Notes: generated by a model from the letters alone, not told the origin. Positions 24,165-34,289 are shown, counted from the first letter of the stretch. The stretch: 64,000 bases of DNA from an uncultured Vampirovibrio sp. (GCA_910584405.1 CAJUAL010000006.1:1-64000); one strand, 5' to 3'. Numbers and translations: made by a program.

Positions 24165-25550
24165 ATGTTTATACATCCTATTACGGCAAGATTTACGCCG
24201 AATGTCAACAAACACGGGTCTTTAAAACAAAACACAAACACGTATGCACAAAATCCGATTTCTTTTGCGGGAGATGATTATTTTGATTATGACGGAACAC
24301 TAAAAAAGAAACTGGAAGCACGTTCAAAGTGGGATAAGTTTTGGGGAAGGGGAAAAAAGAAAGCCAAACAGGAAACCCAAATTGAGTTGGTCGGTTTTAC
24401 CAGAGCTCAAAGCCAAATAGCCAATGAAAAAGAAAAACAGTTAGAAATGCAGGAAAGACTTCTTGCTCAAAAAGAAGAAACTTTAAAACAAGAAAGAGAG
24501 AAAACAGAGTTATACAAACAACAGCTTAAAATGGCTAAAGAAGCTAATGAAAAAGATAGTATAATACTTGAACTTAAAGCCAAATTAGAAGCTTCTCAAA
24601 AGAAAGCTGCAGTTGCTCAAGCAGATTATGATATGCAAGCTCAAAGAGTCGAAGGAATAAAACATGAGCAGGCGATTTTAACGAAACGGGAAAAAGGTAA
24701 AGGCTGGGATAAAATTGCGGGCCATGAAGATTTAAAACGACAGATTGAAGAAGCTTTTATAAATAAACTTGCATTAGAAAAAAACGGTTGTGATGTGAAT
24801 CTTCCAAACGGAATTTTATTCTACGGACAGCACGGAACAGGTAAAACCAGATTTGCACAAGCTTTTGCAGAACAGGCAGGATGCAGGTTTGTAGAAATAA
24901 ATACAATGCAATCAGATGAAGATGTTATTGACGATTTGCATAACGAGTTAAAGAAAGCCAAAAAAGCTTACTTTTCTCCTGAAACTCCTAAAAAACGTAC
25001 AATAATTCTTCTTGATGATTTTGATTCTATTGCAAAATTAAACCAAGATGAGGAAACTTTACTTCAAAATAAAGGTTTCGATTTCAATGATACAAATGTC
25101 GGTCAGCTTGCCGAAATTTTATCAAATTGTGCCGATAAATACAAAGCAACGATATTTATGACAACAAACCACCCGAGAAAAGTGAGTTCTGAACTTTTAG
25201 CAGGTGATAGAACTCCGTATCAAGTATTTTTAGGGCCGCCAAATCCGCTTGATGCTTCTAAAATCTTTAAGTATCATTTGAACGGTTTTACTGATGCAGA
25301 AATTGATTATATACGCTTAGGCAACGAAGTCGGAAGAGCTATAGATGACGGGGTTGCATACAGTGCTCAAGGTATCGTTGATGTTGTAGATTATGCAAAA
25401 GAAAATAAACAAGGTTCTCAGGTTACTGAACCTGATTTATTGGATGCAATTCAAAATGTTGAACCCGATATTTCAAAAGAAACTTTCGATGCCTTTCTTG
25501 ACGATATGGCCGAATTAAGGGCTTTATATGAAGGTAAAGGAGAAGAATAA
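24165..25550 (+). CDS. AAA+ ATPase with N-terminal coiled coil
   Basis: 461 residues. Leader (PITARFTPN, then NPISFAGDDYF at about 30-40), a long Glu/Lys/Gln-rich coiled coil at about 80-175, then an AAA+ module. Walker A is GQHGTGKT near residue 221, Walker B is IILLDDFDS near 280, and the sensor-1 region is TIFMTTNH. It resembles ATPases that remodel protein assemblies. It overlaps the next gene by one base and heads a three-gene operon whose members all carry leaders. The target is unknown. Confidence 0.85.
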   Translation: MFIHPITARFTPNVNKHGSLKQNTNTYAQNPISFAGDDYFDYDGTLKKKLEARSKWDKFWGRGKKKAKQETQIELVGFTRAQSQIANEKEKQLEMQERLLAQKEETLKQEREKTELYKQQLKMAKEANEKDSIILELKAKLEASQKKAAVAQADYDMQAQRVEGIKHEQAILTKREKGKGWDKIAGHEDLKRQIEEAFINKLALEKNGCDVNLPNGILFYGQHGTGKTRFAQAFAEQAGCRFVEINTMQSDEDVIDDLHNELKKAKKAYFSPETPKKRTIILLDDFDSIAKLNQDEETLLQNKGFDFNDTNVGQLAEILSNCADKYKATIFMTTNHPRKVSSELLAGDRTPYQVFLGPPNPLDASKIFKYHLNGFTDAEIDYIRLGNEVGRAIDDGVAYSAQGIVDVVDYAKENKQGSQVTEPDLLDAIQNVEPDISKETFDAFLDDMAELRALYEGKGEE

Positions 25551-26983
25551 TGAGAGTAACGGGAAATTACGATATTTATTCAAGGCATGTTCAAATTAAA
25601 TATAACAATCCTTCAAATCCTTTCTTTACCTCCGGTCCTGAGGAAAGTAAAAAACATAGCTTATCCAAGAAAGAAAAATGGACCCTTGCCTCAGTATGCG
25701 GAAGCATATTGGGAGCTTTTGGAATAAAAAAATGTATGCCGAAGAAACCTCCGAAAGTTCATACTCCTGAAATTAAACCTGTAGTTGAAACCGCTGTTGA
25801 TGTTATCGGGAATTTAATCAGAAAGTTAAAACCTAAAAATGAAGAATTGGCACGTGAGTTTTTCCCTGTTCTTGAGAAAAATTCGCAAACTTTGAAATTA
25901 AAACAGGAAGATTATAATACTATTCTGTCAGGTATTCATAAACATAACAGAAATTATATGAGAGATGAAGGTTTAGGAGTTATCTCTTCTCAAATGGGTA
26001 AAATGGAAGATTTAATCGCATCTCCTGCTGATGATATTTTAACTCTTGTTCAAATGCTTACAAAAGAAAATCAGGATATTTTTACCCGTATTGTCGGTGA
26101 TAGAGAATCTTTCAGGTTAATGGATGTTTCTGATATTGCAACTTATCTAAGACATATTACGCCTGAGAATAAAGATTATGTGTTTAATGAGCTTGTACCG
26201 TTATTAGAACGTTATGTTAAAGAATTAAAAATCAAAACAGCTGAAAAACACTCTAAATTATTAAGCCAAATTACACCTCAAACCCAGGATGTAATCCCGA
26301 CGGTTGCAGAATCTAAAGTGCTTGATATCAACAGAATAAGTAAATATCAGGTTCTTATGGGTGTAAATAAAGATAATAAGGATTGTGTTGCTCCGCTTCT
26401 TGATAATATTGAAACTCTGGGACTTAAACAAAATGAAACAGTTGACCTGTTAGGTAATTTACGCAACGAGCAGGCAGGTGTAATCGGGGTTGTCGGTAAA
26501 AATATCGAGCAGGTAAATGATGTCGGATTGGAGCTTAATGAATTATTTAATGTCTTAAAAGACGATAATTGCGCTCAAATCTTTGATACTGTTATTGCAA
26601 ACCCTCAAGGTTATAAAATAAGCGAATCTGTAGATTTGAAAAATTATATCAGAAATCTTAACCCTGAAAATTTGGAGTTTGTTGATAAAACATTATTGCC
26701 AAAATTACTTAAACATTCAGACGCCTTAGGTATTCATTACGCTGAAGATATGGCTGAAGTTATGGGTAAATTGACTCCAAAAACAGCAGGCAGTATTGAT
26801 ACTGTTGCAGGTTATGCTGAAAAACTCGGTGACGGAATTTCATATCCTGCATTATTACAGGCTGTGACTGAAGAAAATCAGGCAAATTTACCGAGGGTTT
26901 TAGATAATATTAAAAATACGGAAGTTTGGGATAATCTTATGGTTTCGGCTGAAGATTTTGCAAAATTGCTGGCAGGAGGCTAA
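25550..26983 (+). CDS. Helical repeat protein with N-terminal membrane segment (AAA operon)
   Basis: 477 residues. The leader includes NPFFTSGP; one hydrophobic segment at about 45-63 (WTLASVCGSILGAFGIKKC) may anchor it. The rest is helical, with about six recurring units that include phrases such as LTKENQDIFTRIV, ITPENKDYVFNEL, LNPENLEFVDKTL and VTEENQANLPRVL. These resemble solenoid repeats. It starts at the overlap with the AAA+ gene and ends 2 bp before the third gene, so the three products should be made together. Possibly a scaffold for the ATPase; family not recognised. Confidence 0.65.
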   Translation: MRVTGNYDIYSRHVQIKYNNPSNPFFTSGPEESKKHSLSKKEKWTLASVCGSILGAFGIKKCMPKKPPKVHTPEIKPVVETAVDVIGNLIRKLKPKNEELAREFFPVLEKNSQTLKLKQEDYNTILSGIHKHNRNYMRDEGLGVISSQMGKMEDLIASPADDILTLVQMLTKENQDIFTRIVGDRESFRLMDVSDIATYLRHITPENKDYVFNELVPLLERYVKELKIKTAEKHSKLLSQITPQTQDVIPTVAESKVLDINRISKYQVLMGVNKDNKDCVAPLLDNIETLGLKQNETVDLLGNLRNEQAGVIGVVGKNIEQVNDVGLELNELFNVLKDDNCAQIFDTVIANPQGYKISESVDLKNYIRNLNPENLEFVDKTLLPKLLKHSDALGIHYAEDMAEVMGKLTPKTAGSIDTVAGYAEKLGDGISYPALLQAVTEENQANLPRVLDNIKNTEVWDNLMVSAEDFAKLLAGG

Positions 26984-26985
26984 GT

Positions 26986-28170
26986 ATGAGAATTTCACCT
27001 GTAAGAAGCTATAATTTTCAACCTCAAATACAATCAACTAATAAGAAAAATATTGCGTTTAAAAGCGGTTATTACGATATAATTAATGAAATTGCAGATA
27101 AATGTCAATATGTTAAAGATCCGTCAGATTTGATTTATGATGAACTTAAAAAACACTGGACTCCGGATTCAGGGGATATAAACAGAGTTAAGGAGCGTAT
27201 TGAACTATTGCGTTCCCAACGCCAAATGCGTGAAGCTCGATTAAACAATATGGACACTATTATCAGTGCAAAAGATCGTGAAATCAGAAACGAAGCAACC
27301 ACTCACAGCCAGATATCTAATGAAATTGTTGAAACTCAGCGAAAAAATGCGATTGCTAAAATTAAGATGAGCAGAATTGTTGCATCTTACGATAGAGTGC
27401 AGGAAGTTAATAAGCAGCTTGAAGATAAGTATATTAATTTGTTTAAATTTGACGGGGATAAGAAATTTCCTAATGCGATTATGATTTCGGGTTTGAAAAA
27501 CGAAGATGAAAAAAAAGATGTGTTAGATAATTTAATTAACAACGGATGTAAGGTGCTTAAAACCGATTTTGCCAATATCCCTTTGAAAAATGTTGCAGAA
27601 GAAATTAACGGTTTAGCGTCAAGAATCAAGAAAAGCGGAGAGCATTCAATACTTTATGTAGAGAATTTTGATAAATACACTACCCCAGAAGACGTAAATC
27701 AGCCTTTTATTTCTAAGTTTAAAGGGTTTTTATGCAGCTGTGCGAAACGATGTGATACAACAGTATTAGTATTTGAAAATAATCCGAAACGTTTAGATGA
27801 AAATATTATTGGCGGACACAGGTTTGAAAAGAAAATAGATGTATCAAATATTAAAGAAGAAGTTCCGTCAGTATTTGTTCCAAAATTTGACGGGTATACT
27901 TTTGTATACGATACGGATGAAGATTCTCAGGTAGACTTGTATCTTGGGGATGCTGGAAAAAATCCTGCACTGCTTTGGGCAGATACTACATCATATGATA
28001 AGATAAAAGTTGTTCTTGACAGGCTTGATGAGGTTAAGGCGCAGGATAAGTTTAAATATACAAAATATTTACAGGTTCCATTTTCACCGGGAGCATTTGA
28101 TGCAGGTTTTACCGTATGTCCGTTTAGAAGAACTTATGAAGGAAATGTTATTCTGGAGCAGGAAATCTAG
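26986..28170 (+). CDS. Degenerate AAA-like protein without Walker A (AAA operon)
   Basis: 394 residues. Leader with NIAFKSGYYD; coiled coil at about 60-150; then a domain that parallels an AAA module. Residues at the P-loop position read MISGLKNEDEKKD, with no GKT, while the Walker-B-like strand HSILYVENFDKY and sensor-like TTVLVFENNPKR remain. It looks like a catalytically dead AAA partner of the ATPase encoded at 24165. It overlaps the convergent hydE gene by 4 bp. Confidence 0.6.
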   Translation: MRISPVRSYNFQPQIQSTNKKNIAFKSGYYDIINEIADKCQYVKDPSDLIYDELKKHWTPDSGDINRVKERIELLRSQRQMREARLNNMDTIISAKDREIRNEATTHSQISNEIVETQRKNAIAKIKMSRIVASYDRVQEVNKQLEDKYINLFKFDGDKKFPNAIMISGLKNEDEKKDVLDNLINNGCKVLKTDFANIPLKNVAEEINGLASRIKKSGEHSILYVENFDKYTTPEDVNQPFISKFKGFLCSCAKRCDTTVLVFENNPKRLDENIIGGHRFEKKIDVSNIKEEVPSVFVPKFDGYTFVYDTDEDSQVDLYLGDAGKNPALLWADTTSYDKIKVVLDRLDEVKAQDKFKYTKYLQVPFSPGAFDAGFTVCPFRRTYEGNVILEQEI

Positions 28171-29159
28171 TTTGAACGAAATCCGTAATTGTCAGATATT
28201 GTTCTGCCTATTGATTTAATTTTCCCTTCAATACAACCTCTGCATTGAGTCGGGTTTTCGTTAATGCAGATTTTCCCCGGATAAATTTCATATTTTGCGC
28301 GGTACTCTGTTGTTGTAACATTTGGCATAACAACATTTGCTCCGCTTTGAAGTGCAATAATTCTTCCGTTGGGGTTAAGAGTTTCCATTGCGGTTGTTGC
28401 GGGGATGTTTATGTTTTTAAGTAAAATTCTAGTAAGAGCCATAACTTTTAGTGCTAAGTTAAAACTGCCTGATGGGGCGTCTTTTAACGGGGTTTGCTGG
28501 TGCGGAATAAACGGACCGATACCTATCATATCTGCGTTAATTTCTTTGAAAAATAAAATATCATCCGCAAGAGATTCTATTGTTTGCTCAGGAAGCCCTA
28601 CAAGACAGCCTGTTCCTACTTCATAACCGAGTTTACCTAAGTCTTTTAAACATCTTATACGATTTTCAAAATCAGCGTGAGGATGCATTTTTTCGTATAA
28701 TTTTTTATCTGTTGTTTCAATTCGGATTAGGTATCTGTCAGCGCCTGCATTTTTGAAAGCTTTGTATTCATCATAGTTTTTTTCACCGCAGCTTAAGGTT
28801 AGTGCAACATTGAGTTTTTTAATTCCTTCAATAATTTTGCACATAATATCGCAAGAATAATATTCATCTTCACCTGATTGAAGAACTATAGTTTTATAAC
28901 CCATATCAACAGCTTTTTTAGCGTATAAGATTATATCATCAGGCATTATTCTGTAACGTTCAACGCTTTTGTTTTCGCAGCGAAGTCCGCAGTATTTACA
29001 CTCCCGCTTGCAGATGTTTGAAAATTCAATCAAACCGCGCAAGTGAACTTCATCACCGACGTATTGTTTACGGATTTTATCGGCATAAGAAAACAGTGCC
29101 TCATTTTGGCTATCATCTTTTAAAATTTCAATAATATCTTCTCGTGTCAGATTTTCCAT
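28167..29159 (-). CDS. hydE: [FeFe]-hydrogenase H-cluster radical SAM maturase HydE
   Basis: 330 residues, the family's usual length. Radical SAM cluster Cys50, Cys54 and Cys57 in NICKRECKYCGLRC, then ERYRM-type ERYRIMPDDI and VLQSGEDEYYS, and the late CRGCIEGKIKSIGR. Together with HydF and HydG it builds the active-site cluster of [FeFe] hydrogenase. The other maturases and the hydrogenase are not in this window. Its presence implies hydrogen-evolving fermentation. It lies 8 bp upstream of nothing on its strand; the small ORF at 29168 precedes it. Confidence 0.92.
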   Translation of the reverse strand: MENLTREDIIEILKDDSQNEALFSYADKIRKQYVGDEVHLRGLIEFSNICKRECKYCGLRCENKSVERYRIMPDDIILYAKKAVDMGYKTIVLQSGEDEYYSCDIMCKIIEGIKKLNVALTLSCGEKNYDEYKAFKNAGADRYLIRIETTDKKLYEKMHPHADFENRIRCLKDLGKLGYEVGTGCLVGLPEQTIESLADDILFFKEINADMIGIGPFIPHQQTPLKDAPSGSFNLALKVMALTRILLKNINIPATTAMETLNPNGRIIALQSGANVVMPNVTTTEYRAKYEIYPGKICINENPTQCRGCIEGKIKSIGRTISDNYGFRSN

Positions 29160-29167
29160 TATTTTAA

Positions 29168-29479
29168 TTATATACGTTTAATGAATTTTTGCAAAAATTT
29201 TCCTAAAGCGTAAGCTAAAGGTGATGACAGCGGAACAGGTAAAGGTGTTGCAACACCTGCTAAAATCCCCGGAAGATGTCTGTTAGTTTGACGGATAAAA
29301 CTTGTTCCCTGAGCTTTTGCACTTCTAAATATTCCAAAGTCCTGAGTTCTTGAGAGCCTGCGTGCAGATCTGTAACCATTGGCAACATCAGACGGCAGTT
29401 TTCTACATCTTGCAACTTCTAATGCTGCAACTTTACCTTTGCTTAATCCATATGAAATTATTTTACCAACTATTGACAT
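29168..29479 (-). CDS. Small basic uncharacterised protein
   Basis: 103 residues, rich in Arg, Lys and Gly, with one hydrophobic stretch near the C terminus (LPGILAGVATPLPVPLSSPLAY). It ends 8 bp before hydE on the same strand and may be co-transcribed with it. Family not recognised. Confidence 0.5.
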   Translation of the reverse strand: MSIVGKIISYGLSKGKVAALEVARCRKLPSDVANGYRSARRLSRTQDFGIFRSAKAQGTSFIRQTNRHLPGILAGVATPLPVPLSSPLAYALGKFLQKFIKRI

Positions 29480-29602
29480 AACCTGACCTTAACAAAATTT
29501 GTTCTACCTGTATATATAAAAACATTTGGCTTGAAAAAATTGCTTAATCTCTACACTTTTTATATGATTACACAAAATGCTTTTTTTTGATATACTCACG
29601 GT

Positions 29603-30274
29603 ATGAATAATACGTTTAAAATAATTTTATTTGCTTGTGCATTTTTTGCAGTTTTATGTCTGGGTATTTTTGGTTTAACTAAGCTGAAAGTTGATGATTT
29701 TCATAAAGCTGCGGTTATATTTGTAGTTGACTCATCAGCATCTAATATGAAAAATTTACCTGCTGAAAAGATGCTTATAAGACAATTATGTTCAATGCTT
29801 GATCCTGAAGATCACATTAAGATATTAAGAGTGTCAGAAGAGTCATATATTATTTATGAAGGCTCACCTCAATCAAGTTCTGATGTTCGTAAGGCTATGG
29901 AAAAATTCACTCAGTATGATGCAAAAGAATTTGGTACGGCATACGGGCTGGCATTAAAAAAAGCTTTTAATCACGCTTTAAATATGAGTAAAGGTGAAGA
30001 CAGATATATTCCTGCGGTTGTTGTAATAGGCGACTTGGAAAATGAAGGTGCGATTGAAAAACAAATCGATTGGGACACCTTACCGTCAGAAGTTTCAAAT
30101 GTTCAAAACCAGGCAGAAGATTTTGCTATGATGTTTTTATACGCAGCACCTGAAAAACTTGATTTGGTAAAAGAAAAACTGGGTCCTGTATTGGGTGAAA
30201 CTAAGCTTGTTTTAGGTAATGAAGCAACGACAAGTAAATCTCTCAGACATTTCTTAAATGCAATCGGAAGGTAA
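29603..30274 (+). CDS. Membrane-anchored von Willebrand factor A-like protein
   Basis: 223 residues. One N-terminal membrane helix (about 6-25) is followed by a vWA domain: the MIDAS motif D-S-S-A-S in VIFVVDSSASNMKN, the Thr-like position in the middle, and VVVIGDLENEG as the second metal-ligand strand. It heads a four-gene run with gaps of 2, 6 and 11 bp. vWA proteins of this kind mediate metal-dependent protein contacts in the periplasm. Confidence 0.7.
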   Translation: MNNTFKIILFACAFFAVLCLGIFGLTKLKVDDFHKAAVIFVVDSSASNMKNLPAEKMLIRQLCSMLDPEDHIKILRVSEESYIIYEGSPQSSSDVRKAMEKFTQYDAKEFGTAYGLALKKAFNHALNMSKGEDRYIPAVVVIGDLENEGAIEKQIDWDTLPSEVSNVQNQAEDFAMMFLYAAPEKLDLVKEKLGPVLGETKLVLGNEATTSKSLRHFLNAIGR

Positions 30275-30276
30275 TT

Positions 30277-31842
30277 ATGCAAGTTATTGTTAAATACGGA
30301 AATTCTACGAAAGAATTTAATGACAAACCTACAATTACTATCGGTTCAACAGAAGTTAGTGATTTTGTTGTACGGGAGTTGGGAGATTCTGTTTTAAAAC
30401 TTGTATATTCTTCAAAGTATAATAATTATGTTTTGGTAAATTCATCTAATAATAAGGATATATTATTTAATAACAAATCTTTTTCAAAGGTTCTTGTAAC
30501 ACCAAAATTTACAATTTCCTTAAGTTCAATTCAAACACCAATAGAGGTTGTATTAAAAGCAAAAGTTCCTGTCGGAACAGTTCAGGAGGGTAATTCTATG
30601 ATTTCAGCAAATAGTGTTCAAGCGGGTAAAGATGTTTTTGACAGCGATATTGAAAAACATAGAATTGCTATTATAAAAGAAATCGGACATAAGATTGTCG
30701 AATTGAAAAACGGTTTAAAATCTTCTAACAGATTAACTATATTTTTGTATTTTTCAATGGTTGTTCTTTCTGTTGTTTCGGCTTTCGGGATTACAAATTA
30801 TCTTTTCGGGTTTAAGATAGATAATTCTTCCTCTGTTCTGAATCTTTCAACTAACCCTGTTATTCTGGCATGTATTTCCGTTATGATTGCTGCGGTTTCT
30901 TTTGCAATGAAAAGCGGTGTTTTTTCGTTTTTAGATATTAACAAGAATAAAAGACTCGGTGATACTGATGTTATGCAAAGAGTTGTTATAATGATTTGTT
31001 CAGTGTTTATGCTTGTTGTTTATGTTTTAAACCTTCTTTATTACAAATCAATTCCTGGATTTTTCGCAACATCTTTATTTATTTCATTATTGTTTGTCGG
31101 TTCACTTGCTGCTGTGACTGTTTCTATCGGTTATTTAGAATTTCAAATGAAAAACGACAGACAAATTCTAACAACTTGCGAGTATCGTGAAGATCTTGAG
31201 TCTGTGATGAAGGATTACAGAAGACTTATCGGAACTTATGTTAATAACTTGAGTGCAAACAGAATAAATACGGTTAAAAGTAACCTTGTAAATAATCAAT
31301 TAAAAGCATTTTTAGAAACTTGTGTAGGGCTTTTAACTGCTCCGTTTTTGGCTTACGGTGTTTCAAACACGTTAGCTTCATGTTTTTCCGAAGCTGCCAA
31401 CTGGGTTAGAGTTTCAGGGTTAAGATTTTCCCCGATATTTTTGATTCTTGCAACTTGTTTGATTATCTTTGCGTTTTTCTCTTTTGTAAGAGCGTTTACT
31501 ATTGGTAAACAAATTAAGGGCTCTGAAATAATTAAGTTTGACGGATTCCATGATTACAACAGCCACGGGGTTACAGTTCTCGGGATTGACTCTATGAGAA
31601 GTTTAGAACGTGAAAAAACTGTTGTTATGTTTATTGCGTGTTTTATTATTCTTATTGAATTTACTATGAACGTATCATATTTTATTACTGGAACTGAAAT
31701 CGGCGGAGATATTCAGGGGATGTTTTTAAGTATCGTAACAGCTCTTGTTCCGACAGCTTTACTTATTGCTGAAACTCATATGCTAAGTGATACGATGTTT
31801 AAAATTCACAACTATAATGATTTGTTATCAACTTTGGATTAG
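30277..31842 (+). CDS. Polytopic membrane protein with FHA-like N-terminal domain
   Basis: 521 residues. Residues about 1-100 have the strand pattern of a forkhead-associated domain (KPTITIGSTEVSDFVV, LVNSSNNKDILFNN), though the phosphopeptide-binding Arg/Ser/Asn set is incomplete. Eight or so membrane helices follow, interrupted by a cytosolic loop at about 285-330. The arrangement suggests a membrane signalling or assembly platform. Family not recognised; function inferred from operon partners. Confidence 0.6.
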   Translation: MQVIVKYGNSTKEFNDKPTITIGSTEVSDFVVRELGDSVLKLVYSSKYNNYVLVNSSNNKDILFNNKSFSKVLVTPKFTISLSSIQTPIEVVLKAKVPVGTVQEGNSMISANSVQAGKDVFDSDIEKHRIAIIKEIGHKIVELKNGLKSSNRLTIFLYFSMVVLSVVSAFGITNYLFGFKIDNSSSVLNLSTNPVILACISVMIAAVSFAMKSGVFSFLDINKNKRLGDTDVMQRVVIMICSVFMLVVYVLNLLYYKSIPGFFATSLFISLLFVGSLAAVTVSIGYLEFQMKNDRQILTTCEYREDLESVMKDYRRLIGTYVNNLSANRINTVKSNLVNNQLKAFLETCVGLLTAPFLAYGVSNTLASCFSEAANWVRVSGLRFSPIFLILATCLIIFAFFSFVRAFTIGKQIKGSEIIKFDGFHDYNSHGVTVLGIDSMRSLEREKTVVMFIACFIILIEFTMNVSYFITGTEIGGDIQGMFLSIVTALVPTALLIAETHMLSDTMFKIHNYNDLLSTLD

Positions 31843-31848
31843 TATTTT

Positions 31849-32610
31849 ATGAATAAAAACGCTATAGCTATCGGTATATTAATTTTTGTCTTTGTGACGG
31901 TGTTTGCTCTTTCACTTGATACTAAGTCAAGTAAACGAGTTCAAATTTCCAGCCGTGATGTTGCTTTGAATAATGATTCTTCTGCTACTATCGGCGGCGG
32001 AAAAGATGTTAAAGTAAATCTGGAACAGGCTGATTTTTCGAGTACGAAGGTTAATGTTAATTCTTCATCTCCAAATTTCAGTACTAATAATGTGCAGTTT
32101 GACGAACAAGATACAGGTTTTTCGAAACAAAAAAGTAATATAAATTATAAAAATATTGATATGACAGAAGTTGATACGGCACTGGATGCAGCTAACAATA
32201 TTTCGACTCAAAAAGTTGAAACACCACCTCCGCCGCGCAGATATATGTACCAAAATATTGACTGGAATACATGGAAAAGTAATTTTGTTAACCAAATATT
32301 AGAAGACAGTTTGGATATCCATGAACTTGATAATTATAACGAAGGTGATTGGTTATCGTATTCATTTAATGTAGATGATAAAGGTAAAATTACAAATATT
32401 GTTGTAAAATCTTTTGCATTAAAACAATCCGATAAGGATAAGGTCGCAAGGCTTATAAAAAGTTATGAATACCAAGATATTACTCTGTTCCCGCCAAATA
32501 CAAGGAAAAAGTCTGCAAGAGTTTTTGCGGTAATGATGCTTTCTGATACTACAAAAAAATCTAATCCGAGTGATTTTCATGATTTTGAACGTGTGAAAAT
32601 ACAATATTAA
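31849..32610 (+). CDS. TonB-C-like periplasmic protein with N-terminal anchor
   Basis: 253 residues. Membrane helix at 5-22, a long Ser/Asn-rich linker, a PPPPRR segment near 125, and a C-terminal domain with the TonB-C pattern (WLSYSFNVDDKGKITNIVVK, then ALKQSDKDKVARLIKS). Such proteins bridge inner and outer membrane or bind partner membrane complexes. It is the third gene of the vWA/FHA run. Confidence 0.6.
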   Translation: MNKNAIAIGILIFVFVTVFALSLDTKSSKRVQISSRDVALNNDSSATIGGGKDVKVNLEQADFSSTKVNVNSSSPNFSTNNVQFDEQDTGFSKQKSNINYKNIDMTEVDTALDAANNISTQKVETPPPPRRYMYQNIDWNTWKSNFVNQILEDSLDIHELDNYNEGDWLSYSFNVDDKGKITNIVVKSFALKQSDKDKVARLIKSYEYQDITLFPPNTRKKSARVFAVMMLSDTTKKSNPSDFHDFERVKIQY

Positions 32611-32621
32611 GGCAGAAGTTT

Positions 32622-34289
32622 ATGCAAAAAGAAGAAATAAAAATACTGTTTGAACAAGATAAAACTGCTCTTGAAGATAATCAAATACCGCAAGAATTGT
32701 TAGAAGGTTTTGATGATTATCTGGTAAGTTTGTCTGATTATATTTCAGATGAATCTTATTCTATTTATAAAAAATTTGTTCAGATGAAGCCAGAAGCTCC
32801 TGAGCCGATGAAGAAAAACCTTTTCTCAACCATAATTAATTATACAAATGAAAAATCAACTCAAAAACATTATACGGACGCTTTGTTTTTATTCCGGTTT
32901 CTTGCTGTTAAATCTGTACTCTTAGCTGATACATTCAGTAAAATAAGTGAAGCTTTAATAAGGTCGGGGAATACTGATTTATCGCTTAAATTTTTAAAGC
33001 TTTACGAAAAAAAAGAAACAAATAAACCTTTAAAATTTCTTACATTGGCAAATTTTTATAATCTTGAGTTAAAAGATTATAAAACCGCTATAAAATATTA
33101 TGAAAATTATCTCAAAATTGATGAAACAAAACCTGTAATCTATACAATAACAGCAAGTTTGTATGCAAAATTATACGGAGATTTAAGCTTAAAAGATCAA
33201 ATACATTATTTTACAAAAGCCTATAACCTTCGTCCATATGACAGGTTGTCAATCAAGGGTTTAGCTTTCTGTTATGAGAAGCTTGGTGATAATGATAATG
33301 CTAAATATTTTTATGAAAAACTTTTAACGGATTGTCAGCCGACACAGACTGATTTTTATAATTACGGTGCGTTTTTAATAAGCTGCGGGGATTTTCTTGA
33401 CGGGCACAAATATTTTACATACAGGTTTTCAACAGATGATAAAAATCTTGAATATCCGATTAGCTATGATATTGAACGTAAATGGGATTTTAAACAGGAT
33501 ATTTCGGATAAAACTTTGTTAGTCCATTATGAGCAGGGATTTGGTGATACATTTATGTATTGCAGGTTTGTTCCTCAGCTTAAAAATCTGGCAAAAAAAG
33601 TTATATTTGTTGTTCAGGAAAATCTTTTGGACTTAATAAAAAATTCTAAAATTATATCGGACGGAATTGAAGTTGTATCAAGTGTTGAAGGGGTTGATTA
33701 TGATGTTCACATGGCATTGTTGGATGCCCCGTTCGCGTTGAAAACCTCAACAGATACAATTCCGTTTAAAAAAGGTTATCTGAATGTTGATGAAGAAAAA
33801 ATTCAGTCTTATGCAAAAAAATATTTGAGAAAATCTTCAAATCTAAAAGTCGGAATAGCTTACCAAGGTGATAAAAATGCAAATTATAACGGCAGAGATA
33901 TTGATTTTAGCAGGTTTAAAACTCTGTTAAATATGGAAAATATTGATTTCTATTCTCTTCAATGTGATTTTGAGGAAGAAGAAAATATAATCAGTCTGGG
34001 TACAACATTTAATGATTTTACTGATACTGCTTGTGCCATAAAAAATATGGATATAGTGATTTCAACCGATAATGTTATTTTGAATTTGGCAGGGGCTTTG
34101 GGTGTTAAAACTTTTGCGATGTTTAATAAACATACAAATTTCCGCTGGTATAAAACATCAGGTTCTGATGTTGGCTGGTACGCTTCTGTTATGCCGATTC
34201 AGGTTGAAGAAAATAATTGCTGGAGTGATGTCTTCTCATCAATTGTGAATGAACTTAGTAAATATACTGCCCTTACGGCTAATAATTGA
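32622..34289 (+). CDS. TPR protein with a glycosyltransferase-like C-terminal domain
   Basis: 555 residues. Several TPR units are seen at about 75-260 (LKDYKTAIKYYENYLKIDE and LSIKGLAFCYEKLGDNDNAK). The C-terminal half has a GT-B-type/GT9-like fold (LLVHYEQGFGDTFMYCRFV, then VGIAYQGDKN and STDNVILNLAGALGVKTFAM). It may glycosylate proteins or cell-surface sugars. It is last in the envelope operon. Confidence 0.75.
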   Translation: MQKEEIKILFEQDKTALEDNQIPQELLEGFDDYLVSLSDYISDESYSIYKKFVQMKPEAPEPMKKNLFSTIINYTNEKSTQKHYTDALFLFRFLAVKSVLLADTFSKISEALIRSGNTDLSLKFLKLYEKKETNKPLKFLTLANFYNLELKDYKTAIKYYENYLKIDETKPVIYTITASLYAKLYGDLSLKDQIHYFTKAYNLRPYDRLSIKGLAFCYEKLGDNDNAKYFYEKLLTDCQPTQTDFYNYGAFLISCGDFLDGHKYFTYRFSTDDKNLEYPISYDIERKWDFKQDISDKTLLVHYEQGFGDTFMYCRFVPQLKNLAKKVIFVVQENLLDLIKNSKIISDGIEVVSSVEGVDYDVHMALLDAPFALKTSTDTIPFKKGYLNVDEEKIQSYAKKYLRKSSNLKVGIAYQGDKNANYNGRDIDFSRFKTLLNMENIDFYSLQCDFEEEENIISLGTTFNDFTDTACAIKNMDIVISTDNVILNLAGALGVKTFAMFNKHTNFRWYKTSGSDVGWYASVMPIQVEENNCWSDVFSSIVNELSKYTALTANN

